The notes: generated by a model from the sequence alone, not told the origin. 64,000 bases of DNA from Streptomyces sp. NBC_01451 (GCF_036227485.1 NZ_CP109479.1:1736001-1800000), one strand, 5' to 3'; counted from the stretch's first letter, positions 37,604 to 46,794 are shown. Numbers and translations are program-made.

Positions 37604-38593
37604 ATCGCCACGCAACAGCCGAGCGGCATACCGCCACGCTCGTATCTCATCAGCGTCGTCCTGCCCTGCTACAACGAGGAACAAGTACTCGGGCGCACCC
37701 ACGAACGTCTCACCCGCGCCCTGCGCGACCTGCCGCACGAGATCGTCTACGTCGACGACGGAAGCACCGACGCGACCTGGACGCTCATCCAGAAGCTCAT
37801 CGCCGACACCCCCACGGGCCCGCACTCCCCCCAGGTACGCGGGGTCCGCTTCAGCCGCAACTTCGGGCATCAGGCCTCGTGTCTGGCAGGTCTCGCCGAG
37901 GCCGGGGGCGATGCCGTCGTCCTGATGGACGCGGACCTCCAGGACCCGCCCGAACTCATCGCGGGCATGGTGGAGGAGTGGTTCAAGGGCTGGTCGGTGG
38001 TGTCCGCGCGCCGCGCCACCCGGCACGGCGAGACCCGCCGGAAGAAGGCCACGGCCTATCTGTACTACCGCCTGCTGTCCCGGATCAGTGACCAGCCCGT
38101 CGCGCTCGACACGGGCGACTTCCGTCTCCTCGACCGCAGGGTCGTCGACTTCGTGACCTCGCTCGGGGACAGGGAACTGTTCCTGCGCGGTCAGATCAGC
38201 TGGGCCGGCTTCCCCGAGACGAGCATCTCCTACGCCCGCGACCCCCGTGCCGCGGGCACCACCAAGTACACGCTGCGCAAGATGCTGGCGCTCTCCCGCA
38301 CCGGCGTCCTCTCGGGCACCGCCGCCCTGCCGTTGCGCATTCCCACGTACGTCGGGGTCGCGTCGCTGCTGGGGGCCGGCGGCATCGGCGTGGTCCGCGG
38401 CAGCGCCCGGCAGGCCGCCGCGCTGGGCGCGTTCGGGATCCAGTCCCTGGCCTGCGGTGTCCTGGGCGAATACCTGCTGGGCGTCTTCCGCCAGGTCCAG
38501 GGCCGCCCGCCCTATCTCGTCATGGAACGCATCGACTCGGGCCGCGGCCGGGCCGTGGCGGACTTCGCCGCCCACCTTGAGGAGCACTCATGA
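37604..38593 (+). CDS. GtrB/ArnC-type family 2 glycosyltransferase (polyprenyl-phosphate sugar synthase)
   Basis: About 330 residues. The GT-A domain shows ISVVLPCYNEEQVL, IVYVDDGSTD, RGVRFSRNFGHQASCLAGL and VVLMDADLQDPPELI. Near the C-terminus are two membrane segments (YVGVASLLGAGGIGVV and FGIQSLACGVLGEYLLG), followed by the family ending QGRPPYLV. These enzymes move a sugar from a nucleotide to a polyprenyl phosphate. The best ribosome site, AAGGAGG (37591-37597), is six bases before an ATC at 37604; the only in-frame upstream GTG or TTG codons lie in the operator without a site. I therefore propose an ATC start. It heads a five-gene overlapping operon. Confidence 0.82.
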   Translation: MATQQPSGIPPRSYLISVVLPCYNEEQVLGRTHERLTRALRDLPHEIVYVDDGSTDATWTLIQKLIADTPTGPHSPQVRGVRFSRNFGHQASCLAGLAEAGGDAVVLMDADLQDPPELIAGMVEEWFKGWSVVSARRATRHGETRRKKATAYLYYRLLSRISDQPVALDTGDFRLLDRRVVDFVTSLGDRELFLRGQISWAGFPETSISYARDPRAAGTTKYTLRKMLALSRTGVLSGTAALPLRIPTYVGVASLLGAGGIGVVRGSARQAAALGAFGIQSLACGVLGEYLLGVFRQVQGRPPYLVMERIDSGRGRAVADFAAHLEEHS

Positions 38594-40053
38594 ACACACA
38601 GGACACCTTGGACGGGCAGGACGGACAGGACGGGCAAGGGGACCGGGACACGGACGTCGGGGACGCCGTCGTCGTCGGCGGCGGTTTCACCGGCCTCGCC
38701 GCCGCGCTGGAGCTGGCCGAACTCGGCCACCGGGTGACGGTCCTGGAGAAGGAGCCGGAACTCGGGGGCCTGGCGGGCAGTTTCGACGTCGGCGGCGACC
38801 GGCGCATCGAGCGCTTCTACCACCACTGGTTCGACTCGGACCAGGAGATCATCGGCCTGTGCGAACGGCTGGGCATCTCCGACGCGGTGCGGCCCCACCT
38901 CACCCGCACCGGCATGTACTACGCCAACTCCATCTACCGCCTCTCCCGCCCCCTGGACCTGCTGCGCTTCGCCCCGCTGTCCCTGCCGGACCGGCTGCGG
39001 CTCGGTCTCATGGCCCTGCGCGCCGGCCGGGTCCACGACTGGCGCTCACTGGAACACCTCACGGCCAGGGAATGGCTGGTCTCGCTCGGCGGCCACCGGG
39101 TCTACGACGTCGTGTGGCGGCCCCTGCTGGAGGGGAAGTTCGGCGCGTACGCCGACCAGGTCGGCGCCACCTGGATGTGGACCAAGCTCCATCTGCGAGG
39201 CGGCAGTCGCACCAGGTCGGGCAGTGAGGTCCTGTACTACCTGCGCGGCGGCAGCGAGACCCTGATCGACGCGCTGCACCAGCGGCTGATCGAGGCCGGT
39301 GTCCGGATCCGCACCGCCACCGCCGTCGACGCCGTGCTCACCGACGACACCGGCGTCACCGGCGTACGCACCGGTGACGGCGCCGTCCTGCGGGCACGGC
39401 ACGTGCTGCTCACCAACGCGCCCGCGCAGGCGGCACAGCTGCTCGATCCCGCGGACGCCACCGGACCCGGGGCCCCCGCGCGCCACCCCGCGGTCCCGGC
39501 ACTCGTGCGGCAACTGCGCGGCATCCGCTACCTGGCCAACGTCTGCCTGGTCCTGGAGAACAACCGCAGGCTCTCCGACACCTACTGGCTGAACGTCAAC
39601 GACCCGGCGTTCCCCTACGTCGGCGTGATCGAGCACACCAACATGGACACCCCGGAGCACTACGGCGGCCGTCACGTCGTCTATCTCTCCAAGTACCTCC
39701 CGGCCGACGCCGAGCTGTACCGGATGAGCGACGAGGAGGTCTTCGAACACAGCCTCCCGCACCTGCGCCGGATGTTCCCCGGCTTCGACCGCAGCTGGGT
39801 CGAGAACCATCACGTCTGGCGTGCCGAGTACGCCCAGCCCGTGATCACCCCGAACTACACCCGGGACGTACCCCCGCTCCAGACCCGGCTCAGCGGCCTG
39901 TACCTGGCGAGCATGGCGCAGGTCTTCCCGGAGGACCGGGGCACCAACTACGCCGTGCGCGAGGGCCGCAGGGCCGGCCGGCTGATCGCCGACCGGCTGC
40001 GCACCGGCGCCGCGGTGGGCGCGCCGCACACGAAGGAGACGTCCCGTGCCTGA
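38590..40053 (+). CDS. FAD-dependent oxidoreductase (amine-oxidase/protoporphyrinogen-oxidase-like)
   Basis: A 487-residue protein with an N-terminal dinucleotide-binding fold VVGGGFTGLAAALELAELG (after about 30 residues), EKEPELGGLAGSF and a C-terminal FAD segment (LYLASMAQVFPEDRGTNYAVREG). Family members often sit beside GtrB-like glycosyltransferases in polysaccharide or glycolipid loci, where their reaction is undefined. The ATG overlaps the glycosyltransferase stop (ATGA). It may act on a lipid-linked sugar made by its neighbour, for instance by oxidation before transamination by the next enzyme. Confidence 0.82.
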   Translation: MNTQDTLDGQDGQDGQGDRDTDVGDAVVVGGGFTGLAAALELAELGHRVTVLEKEPELGGLAGSFDVGGDRRIERFYHHWFDSDQEIIGLCERLGISDAVRPHLTRTGMYYANSIYRLSRPLDLLRFAPLSLPDRLRLGLMALRAGRVHDWRSLEHLTAREWLVSLGGHRVYDVVWRPLLEGKFGAYADQVGATWMWTKLHLRGGSRTRSGSEVLYYLRGGSETLIDALHQRLIEAGVRIRTATAVDAVLTDDTGVTGVRTGDGAVLRARHVLLTNAPAQAAQLLDPADATGPGAPARHPAVPALVRQLRGIRYLANVCLVLENNRRLSDTYWLNVNDPAFPYVGVIEHTNMDTPEHYGGRHVVYLSKYLPADAELYRMSDEEVFEHSLPHLRRMFPGFDRSWVENHHVWRAEYAQPVITPNYTRDVPPLQTRLSGLYLASMAQVFPEDRGTNYAVREGRRAGRLIADRLRTGAAVGAPHTKETSRA

Positions 40054-41479
40054 CCTGCTCACCCTCGACCAGGCCGAACGCCTCGGCATCGACCAGGTCC
40101 ACGATCTGTACGGCAGATACGTCAGCCGCAGCCAGGTCTCCCTCATCGGCACCTTCGGTTTCGGCCGTGACCTCGTCGAGAGTGCCGAGGGCGCCTGGAT
40201 ACACCTGCGGGACGGGCGACGCATCCTGGACTTCACCGGCGGGGTGGGCGTCCTGAACCACGGCCACAACCACCCCCGCATCCTGAAGGCCCGCGACCGC
40301 TTCCGCGCGGAGCGGCGCATGGAGGTCCACAAGAACTACCTGTCCCCCTATGTCGCCGCGCTCGGCCACAACCTCGCCGCGCTGCTCCCGGGTGACCTGA
40401 ACATCTCGTACTTCCCCAACTCGGGCGCCGAGGCCGTGGAGGGCGCCGTCAAGCTGGCGTACAAGTACCACGGTGGCCGCCGCGGCACCGTGCTGCACAC
40501 CGACATCGCCTTCCACGGCAAACTGCTCGGTGCCGGCAGCCTCACCGCCTCCCCGGAGATCCACTTCGAGTACCCGCGGCTGCCGGGCACGGACTCCTTC
40601 GCGTACGGGGACATCGAGTCCTTCCGGCTCGCCCTGGAGCGCCACACGGACGGGCGCGGCCACAGCGACGTCTACTCGGTGGTGCTGGAACCGTTCAGCG
40701 CCTCCAGCCTGCGCGAGTGCTCCGCCGAGTTCCTGCACGAGGTACGGCGTCTGTGCACCGAGCTGGACATCGTGCTGGTCTTCGACGAGGTGTACACGGG
40801 CTGGGGCAGGACCGGCGAACTCTTCCACTTCATGCGCCACCCGGGCCTGGTCCCCGACGTGGTGACGACGTCGAAGTCCTTCGGCGGCGGCAAGTCCTCC
40901 ATCTCCGGGTACATCGCGCGGGAACCGGTCTTCCGCCGGGCCTACGACAATCTGCGCGACGCCACACTGCACAGCACCACCTACTACGGCTTCGGCGAGG
41001 AGACGGCCACAGCCCTGGAAGCGGTGGCGATCGCCGTCGAGGAGGACTTCCCCGGGCGCGCCCGCAAGCTCGGTGAGATCCTCGCGCCGGGCCTCGCCGG
41101 GCTTGCCGCCCGCCACCCGAGGACGGTCGCCGGCACGGCCGGCCGGGGCGCGCTGCACGGCCTGTACCTGCGCCAGGGCCGCAGCCTGCCCTCGGCCGTG
41201 CGCGACCTCGTCCCGGTCAGACTGGCCAAGGACCCGCAGGTCTACGCCAAGCTGCTCACCGGCGCGGTGATCGCCGCGCTCTACCGGGACCACGACATCC
41301 TCACCTTCTTCGGCTCCAACCAGAGCATCGCGCTGATCGTGGCGCCCCCGCTGGTGGCCGGCGAGGAGGAGGCGCGGATCTTCCTGGACGCCCTCGACGC
41401 GGTGCTGGACCGGGGCGCGCCACGGCTGCTCGCGGACTTCGTCCGGGAGAAGGCGACCGCGGGCAGGGGCCCGCGATGA
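40046..41479 (+). CDS. Class III PLP-dependent aminotransferase
   Basis: A 477-residue ornithine-aminotransferase-like enzyme. FTGGVGVLNHGHNHPRI starts the family core; YFPNSGAEAVEGAVKLAYKYH binds PLP phosphate; VLVFDEVYTGWGRTG carries the ring aspartate; TTSKSFGGGKSS holds the Schiff-base lysine. It should transfer an amino group to a primary aldehyde or keto group, consistent with the oxidases in the same operon creating a carbonyl. Its GTG start lies eight bases inside the preceding gene, and its stop overlaps the next gene by ATGA. Confidence 0.9.
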   Translation: MPDLLTLDQAERLGIDQVHDLYGRYVSRSQVSLIGTFGFGRDLVESAEGAWIHLRDGRRILDFTGGVGVLNHGHNHPRILKARDRFRAERRMEVHKNYLSPYVAALGHNLAALLPGDLNISYFPNSGAEAVEGAVKLAYKYHGGRRGTVLHTDIAFHGKLLGAGSLTASPEIHFEYPRLPGTDSFAYGDIESFRLALERHTDGRGHSDVYSVVLEPFSASSLRECSAEFLHEVRRLCTELDIVLVFDEVYTGWGRTGELFHFMRHPGLVPDVVTTSKSFGGGKSSISGYIAREPVFRRAYDNLRDATLHSTTYYGFGEETATALEAVAIAVEEDFPGRARKLGEILAPGLAGLAARHPRTVAGTAGRGALHGLYLRQGRSLPSAVRDLVPVRLAKDPQVYAKLLTGAVIAALYRDHDILTFFGSNQSIALIVAPPLVAGEEEARIFLDALDAVLDRGAPRLLADFVREKATAGRGPR

Positions 41480-41847
41480 GGCCCGCACCGAAGGTGCTGC
41501 GCGCCTGCCTGCGCTCCAGCGGTCTGCGCTCGTACTGGCTGCGGCAGTACCCCTGTCTGCGCGACCCCGCCGCCCGCGCCGGCGCCGAGGCACATGTGCT
41601 GGGCACCCTGCGGACACTGCCGGTGACCCACCGCGTCGGATACGCCGCCGTGCTGGGAGCGCTGCCACTGGCGTACCGGCTCACGACCGGCGGGCGGGCG
41701 CTGCGCGGTGCGACGGGCGAGGAGGGACGCCGGGGCATGCGGGCCCTGGCCGCGCTGCCCGGCTTCGCCGAGGTGGTGCGGTCGAGCACGGCGCTCGCGC
41801 TGCTGGGCGCGCTCGACGACCGCACAGGGGACGGGGGACGACGATGA
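41476..41847 (+). CDS. Small protein, possible partner subunit of the following GMC oxidoreductase
   Basis: A 123-residue protein that overlaps both neighbours by ATGA, so it is translated with them. The segment ALAALPGFAEVVRSSTALALLGALDD resembles the small subunit (gluconate-dehydrogenase subunit 3-like) that often precedes GMC oxidoreductases. It has no twin-arginine signal and no clear membrane helix. The resemblance is short, so the partner role rests mainly on position. If wrong, it is an unassigned cluster protein. Confidence 0.7.
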   Translation: MRPAPKVLRACLRSSGLRSYWLRQYPCLRDPAARAGAEAHVLGTLRTLPVTHRVGYAAVLGALPLAYRLTTGGRALRGATGEEGRRGMRALAALPGFAEVVRSSTALALLGALDDRTGDGGRR

Positions 41848-43343
41848 GGGCACTCCCCGGCGGGCGAAGGCGCACCGTCGAGACGGACGTACTCGTCATC
41901 GGCTCAGGTGCGGGCGGCAGCGTGGCCGCGCTCGAACTCGCGGCGGCGGGACGCGAGGTGACGGTCCTGGAGGAAGGGCCGCGGGCGGACACCGCGCGCC
42001 TCGCCGCCGCGAGCCCGGCCGAGAACATGCGCACCCTGTACCGCAACGGCGGGCTGACGCCCGTCTTCGGGACACCCACCATCGCGTACGGCGAAGGGCG
42101 CGCCGTGGGCGGCACGACCCTGGTCAACGGCGGGCTGTTGTGGGAGCCGCCGTCCGCGCTCCTCGCCCGCTGGGCGGCGGTCTCGGGCATCACCGGCTAC
42201 CGTGCGGCGGATCTCGCGCCCCATCTCAAGACGGTGGGCAGCCGCCTCGGGACGATCGCGCAGGGCCACGGTGGCGCCGACGACAACCGCGACTCACGGC
42301 TCCTCGCGGCCGGGGCCGATCTGCTGGGCTGGCGCTGGCAGCACGCCCATCGCGCGGTACGGGGCTGTGCGCACCGCAACCGCTGCACGACCGGCTGCCC
42401 GTCCGGCGCCAAGCAGAGCATGGCCGTCAGCTATCTGCCACGCGCCGAGGGACTGGGCGCGCGGATCCTCCCCGACACCCGCGTCCTGCGCATCCTGCAC
42501 GACGGCCGCACCGTGCGCGGAGTCCTCGCGGCCGGTCCGGACGGCGTGCGCACCGTCCACCGGGCCCGCGCGGTCTTCCTCGCGGCCGGACCGCTCGGCT
42601 CGCCCGCCCTGCTCCAGCGCAGCGGCATCCAACAGCGCCGTGCGGGAAGGGAGTTGGCCCTGCACGTCAATCTGCGCGCGGTGGCCCGCTTCCCTCACGA
42701 GGTGACGGCGGAGCGCGGCACCATCTTCACCGCGCAGCTCCAGGAGTTCAGCGACCGGGGCATTCTCATGATGCCGTCCAACGTCTCGCGCGGAACGCTC
42801 GCCGCGGCGCTGGCCGGCCGCTCCCCCGCGGAGGTGGAGCGTTTCCTCGCCGACTACGACCGGCTGGGCGTCTACACCACCCAGGTCAGGCTGCACGGCA
42901 CGGCGGCGGTACGGGCGCTGCCCGGCGGCGGTGTGCTGGTACGCCACGGCATGACGGCGCTCGACCACAGCACGCTGCGCGAGGCGTTCCGCGTCACCGC
43001 GCGCGTGCTGTTCGCCGCGGGCGCCCTGGACGTGACCCCGCCGGTGTCCTCGGCGCCGGCCCTGGGCGGACCGTCCGACGTCGAGGAGTTCTGCCGGCGG
43101 GTCGGGCCGGGCGACTGGGAGCTGGTGTCGGTGCACGGCATGGCGTCGACGCGTATGGGCAGGGCCGACCGCGGCGGAGTGTGCGACGCGTACGGCAGGC
43201 CGTACGGCTTCGAGGGGCTGCGGGTCTGCGACGCGGGCGTCCTGCCGGGCGTCACCGGCATCAGCCCCCAGGGAACGATCATGGCGTTCGCCCACGAGAT
43301 CGTCGCCCGGTTCAACAACGGCGAAGGGAAGAGCGGAACATGA
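41844..43343 (+). CDS. GMC-family FAD oxidoreductase with cysteine motif
   Basis: A 499-residue GMC flavoenzyme. VLVIGSGAGGSVAALELAAAG is the FAD loop, YGEGRAVGGTTLVNGGLLWE the first GMC signature, and HGMASTRMG...GLRVCDAGVLPGVTGISPQGTI the C-terminal active-site block. Between them, GCAHRNRCTTGCPSGAKQSM contains three closely spaced cysteines, as in the group of GMC dehydrogenases with a cysteine-rich loop. It should oxidise an alcohol of a sugar or lipid-linked intermediate. It is the last gene of the operon and the right-hand edge of the cluster. No clear terminator was seen after it. Confidence 0.87.
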   Translation: MRALPGGRRRTVETDVLVIGSGAGGSVAALELAAAGREVTVLEEGPRADTARLAAASPAENMRTLYRNGGLTPVFGTPTIAYGEGRAVGGTTLVNGGLLWEPPSALLARWAAVSGITGYRAADLAPHLKTVGSRLGTIAQGHGGADDNRDSRLLAAGADLLGWRWQHAHRAVRGCAHRNRCTTGCPSGAKQSMAVSYLPRAEGLGARILPDTRVLRILHDGRTVRGVLAAGPDGVRTVHRARAVFLAAGPLGSPALLQRSGIQQRRAGRELALHVNLRAVARFPHEVTAERGTIFTAQLQEFSDRGILMMPSNVSRGTLAAALAGRSPAEVERFLADYDRLGVYTTQVRLHGTAAVRALPGGGVLVRHGMTALDHSTLREAFRVTARVLFAAGALDVTPPVSSAPALGGPSDVEEFCRRVGPGDWELVSVHGMASTRMGRADRGGVCDAYGRPYGFEGLRVCDAGVLPGVTGISPQGTIMAFAHEIVARFNNGEGKSGT

Positions 43344-43692
43344 CGGCCCGTCGGACAGGAGGAGAGCCACGCGCGGCCGGCCGCGGGCGCCCCGGCGGAC
43401 AGGGGCGCGTTCACGATCTGGCGCAGGCCGTGCCCGGGTGGCCGGCCACGGTCCCGGGCCGCCGGCGCCACCCGGCCCGCCGGTCCACGACCCGGGCGTA
43501 CCGCCGGAGGGCGCGCGCCCGGACGCGCGTGCCGTCGCCCCCTCCCGGTTCCGCCCGGCCACCTGTTCCCGGCTGCCCGCGGGCATCGCCGGTGTCCCGC
43601 GGCCTCGCCATACCGCAGTGCGCGCGGGTGCCCGGGACGAGCTGGTCCCCGCCGGCCGTCCAGGTCACGGAAATCCCTTCCTGACGGCAGGG
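43344..43692. other. Noncoding gap at the right-hand cluster edge
   Basis: Frames across this 349-base stretch are Arg/Pro/Gly-rich on both strands, and no family pattern is visible. It separates the biosynthetic operon from the sugar-use genes. I saw no hairpin good enough to call. Confidence 0.45.
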
Positions 43693-43706
43693 TGTTACCG
43701 GTAACA
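43693..43706. promoter_or_regulatory. Perfect palindrome TGTTACCGGTAACA, LacI-family-type operator
   Basis: The 14-base perfect palindrome with a central CG lies 51 bases upstream of the MFS start. LacI/GalR-family repressors bind palindromes with just this central CG and flanking AAC/GTT. The genes behind it are a sugar-type MFS protein and a beta-galactosidase, as expected for such control. The regulator gene is not in the window. Confidence 0.65.
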
Positions 43707-43757
43707 TCCCCTCTCGTCCCCGCCCACCGAGACCGTGGGCCGTCCTCAGGAGAACCC

Positions 43758-44987
43758 GTGACCGACTTACCGACCGCACCGCGTGCCACGACGTCGCAGG
43801 CGGCACCGGACACCCCGGTGTTCAGTACCGCCGCCGTGGTCGCCTCCTGCGTGGGCTTCGTCCTCATCGGCGCGCTCCAGGCTCTGTACGGGCCCGCGAT
43901 CCCGGCCTTCCGTGACGAGTTCGGGCTCTCCCCGTCGGCCGCCGGGCTGGGGCTGAGCGCCCACTTCATCGGCGGTGTCACCGGCGTGCTGCTCTTCGAC
44001 CGGCTGTACGGCCGGCTCGGCAACCGGCAGATCCTCGGCGTCTCGTACCTGCTCATGGCAGCGGGCGCGGCGGGCTTCGCGCTGGCGCCGAACTGGCCTG
44101 CCGCCCTGGCCACGGCCCTGCTCGCCGGGCTCGGCTTCGGAGGCATCGACTACGGCCTCAACCAGCTGTTCGCCGTCGGGTTCGGCAACCGCTCGACCGC
44201 CATGCTCAACATCCTCAACGCCCACTTCGGCGTCGGCGCGATCCTCGGCCCCGCCCTCATCGGTGTGATCGGCTCCGAGCACTATCCGGCGGTCTTCCTC
44301 GGTTTCGCCCTCGCCAACCTGCCCCTGCTGCTGTGCCTGAAGGGGGTCCGCGACCGGACGCCCCCGTCGGGCACCGCGGCCGAGACGGAGGCCGGTGGCG
44401 GCGGGTCGGTCCTCGGCCGCAGTCTGGGCTCGGTCCTCACCGCCTTCGTCGCGCTCTACGTGCTGCACATCGGGATCGAGGCCGGTGTCGGCGGCTGGGA
44501 ACCCACCCACCTGGAGACCGTCGGCTACGGCGCGGGCTTCGCCGCGACCGCCACCTCCGTGTACTGGCTGATGATGACCGTGGGCCGCTTCCTGGTCGCC
44601 CCGATCGCGCTGCGCTTCTCCGCCCAGTCGATCATCACCGTGTCCTGCGCGGGCATGACGGTGTCGCTGCTGCTGGCCACCGTGCCGGGATTCGCCCCGT
44701 ACGCGTACGCGGGTGTCGGTCTGTTCATCGCGCCGATCTTCCCCACCGGACTGCCGTGGCTCAACAAGGCCGCTCCGCAGGCCCGCCGGGCCGGTGCCCT
44801 GGTCATCGCCGCGTCGATGGTCGGCGGAGTCCTGGCGGGTCCGACGCTGGGCAAGGCCATCGAGTGGTCCGGAATCCGCGCGGTGCCGCTGCTGCTGTGC
44901 GGGGTCTCCGCACTGTGCCTGGCCACCACCCTGTGGCTGATCCGAGCCACGCGCACCACGCCGGCCCGCGACACCGGGGCGAGCTGA
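43758..44987 (+). CDS. MFS transporter (sugar-type)
   Basis: A 409-residue major facilitator with about 12 hydrophobic segments (VVASCVGFVLIGALQALYGP onward) and the loop DRLYGRLGNRQILG between segments 2 and 3. The pattern is like the FucP/GlcP-like hexose carriers. The GTG follows CAGGAGAACCC. It is co-directional with the beta-galactosidase 43 bases downstream, so uptake of a galactoside or export of galactose is likely. The palindrome upstream suggests sugar-responsive repression. Confidence 0.85.
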   Translation: MTDLPTAPRATTSQAAPDTPVFSTAAVVASCVGFVLIGALQALYGPAIPAFRDEFGLSPSAAGLGLSAHFIGGVTGVLLFDRLYGRLGNRQILGVSYLLMAAGAAGFALAPNWPAALATALLAGLGFGGIDYGLNQLFAVGFGNRSTAMLNILNAHFGVGAILGPALIGVIGSEHYPAVFLGFALANLPLLLCLKGVRDRTPPSGTAAETEAGGGGSVLGRSLGSVLTAFVALYVLHIGIEAGVGGWEPTHLETVGYGAGFAATATSVYWLMMTVGRFLVAPIALRFSAQSIITVSCAGMTVSLLLATVPGFAPYAYAGVGLFIAPIFPTGLPWLNKAAPQARRAGALVIAASMVGGVLAGPTLGKAIEWSGIRAVPLLLCGVSALCLATTLWLIRATRTTPARDTGAS

Positions 44988-45030
44988 GACGACCCGCCAT
45001 TCCCCGCCCACCCGAAGGAGAACTTCTCGC

Positions 45031-46794
45031 ATGTCCGCTCTGACAACGACGTCCGACGGTTTCCTGCTGCACGGTGAACCGTTCCGGATCATCTCCGGCG
45101 CGATGCACTACTTCCGCGTCCACCCCGACCAGTGGGCCGACCGGCTGCGCAAGGCCCGCCTGATGGGCCTCAACACCGTCGAGACGTACGTCCCCTGGAA
45201 CCTCCACCAGCCCGAGCCGGACGGCCCGGTCGTCCTCGACGGTTTCCTCGACCTGCCCGGCTACCTCGCCCAGGCCCAGGCGGAGGGGCTGCACGTACTG
45301 CTGCGCCCGGGTCCGTACATCTGTGCGGAGTGGGACGGTGGCGGTCTGCCCTCGTGGCTCACCTCCGACCCGGACATCAGGCTGCGCACCGGCGACCCGC
45401 GCTTCACGGACGCGGTCGAGCGTTACCTCGACGTGCTGCTGCCCCCGCTCATGCCGTACATGGCCTCGTCCGGCGGTCCCGTGATCGCCGTACAGGTGGA
45501 GAACGAGTACGGCGCCTACGGCGACGACACCGCCTACCTCGAACGGCTCGCCCAGGCCTTCCGCGACCGAGGCGTGGAGGAACTGCTGTTCACCTGCGAC
45601 CAGGCCGACCCCGCGCACCTGGCCGCGGGCGGGCTGCCCGGCACGCTCGCCACGAGTACCTTCGGCAGCCGGGTCGAGCAGTCCCTCCAGCGGCTGCGCG
45701 AGCACCAGCCGCAGGGCCCGCTGATGTGCGCGGAGTTCTGGATCGGCTGGTTCGACCACTGGGGCGGACCGCACCACGTGCGGGACGCGGCCGACGCCGC
45801 CGCCGACCTCGACCGGCTGCTGACGGCGGGCGCCTCCGTCAACATCTACATGTTCCACGGCGGCACCAACTTCGCCTTCACCAACGGCGCCAACCACAAA
45901 CACGCCTACCAGCCCACCGTCACGTCCTACGACTACGACGCCGCCCTCACCGAGTGCGGCGACCCAGGCCCCAAGTACCACGCCTTCCGTGACGTGATCG
46001 CCCGCCACGCCCCCGTCCCCGACGAGCCCGTGCCCGCGCCCGGCCCCAAACTGGCGCCCGTCACCGTGGAGCTGGGTCACCGGGCGGCACTGCTGCCGAA
46101 CGCCGGGAAGCTGGCCGCACCGGTGCACGCCGAGAACCCGGTCACCATGCTGGAGCTCGGGCAGCAGACCGGGTACGCGATCTACCGAACCACCGTTCCC
46201 GGCTCGGGTGACGGCCTGCTGCACTTCGAGGGCGGGGTCGGCGACCGTGCACAGGTCTTCGTCGACGGCGTCTGTGCCGGCACGCTGGAGCGCGAGCGTC
46301 ACGACGAGACCCTGGCCGTGCGCGTCCCGCACCCCGGCGCCACGCTGGAGGTCCTGGTCGAGAACATGGGCGGCGTCAACTACGGCCCCCGCATCGGCGC
46401 CCCCAAGGGCCTGCTCGGCCCCGTCTCGTTCAACGGCACCGCCCTGCGCGGCTGGGACTGCCACCCGCTGCCCCTGGACGACCTGAGCGCGGTGCCGTTC
46501 GCCCCCACCGACGAGCCGACGGCCGCCGCGCCCGCCTTCCACTCGGGCACCTTCGAGGTGGCCACGCCCGCCGACGCCTTCCTCACCGTGCCCGGCTGGA
46601 CCAAGGGCCAGGCCTGGATCAACGGCTTCAACCTCGGCCGCTACTGGAACCGCGGACCGCAGCACACCCTCTACGTGCCCGCTCCCGTACTGCGGCAGGG
46701 CACCAACGAGCTGGTCCTGCTGGAGCTGCACGCCACCACCTCGGTCCGTGCCCTGCTCACCGACACCCCCGACCTCGGCCCGGTGATCTCCTGA
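45031..46794 (+). CDS. Family GH35 beta-galactosidase
   Basis: A 587-residue glycoside hydrolase that removes terminal beta-galactose. The TIM barrel starts FRIISGAMHYFRVHPDQW. The acid/base glutamate lies in AVQVENEYGAYG (near residue 157) and the nucleophile in MCAEFWIGWFDHWGG (near 233). C-terminal beta-sandwich domains end with WINGFNLGRYWNRGPQ, the GH35 galactose-binding-like module. There is no signal peptide, so it is cytoplasmic and acts on imported galactosides, consistent with the coupled transporter. The ATG follows GAAGGAGAAC. Confidence 0.93.
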   Translation: MSALTTTSDGFLLHGEPFRIISGAMHYFRVHPDQWADRLRKARLMGLNTVETYVPWNLHQPEPDGPVVLDGFLDLPGYLAQAQAEGLHVLLRPGPYICAEWDGGGLPSWLTSDPDIRLRTGDPRFTDAVERYLDVLLPPLMPYMASSGGPVIAVQVENEYGAYGDDTAYLERLAQAFRDRGVEELLFTCDQADPAHLAAGGLPGTLATSTFGSRVEQSLQRLREHQPQGPLMCAEFWIGWFDHWGGPHHVRDAADAAADLDRLLTAGASVNIYMFHGGTNFAFTNGANHKHAYQPTVTSYDYDAALTECGDPGPKYHAFRDVIARHAPVPDEPVPAPGPKLAPVTVELGHRAALLPNAGKLAAPVHAENPVTMLELGQQTGYAIYRTTVPGSGDGLLHFEGGVGDRAQVFVDGVCAGTLERERHDETLAVRVPHPGATLEVLVENMGGVNYGPRIGAPKGLLGPVSFNGTALRGWDCHPLPLDDLSAVPFAPTDEPTAAAPAFHSGTFEVATPADAFLTVPGWTKGQAWINGFNLGRYWNRGPQHTLYVPAPVLRQGTNELVLLELHATTSVRALLTDTPDLGPVIS

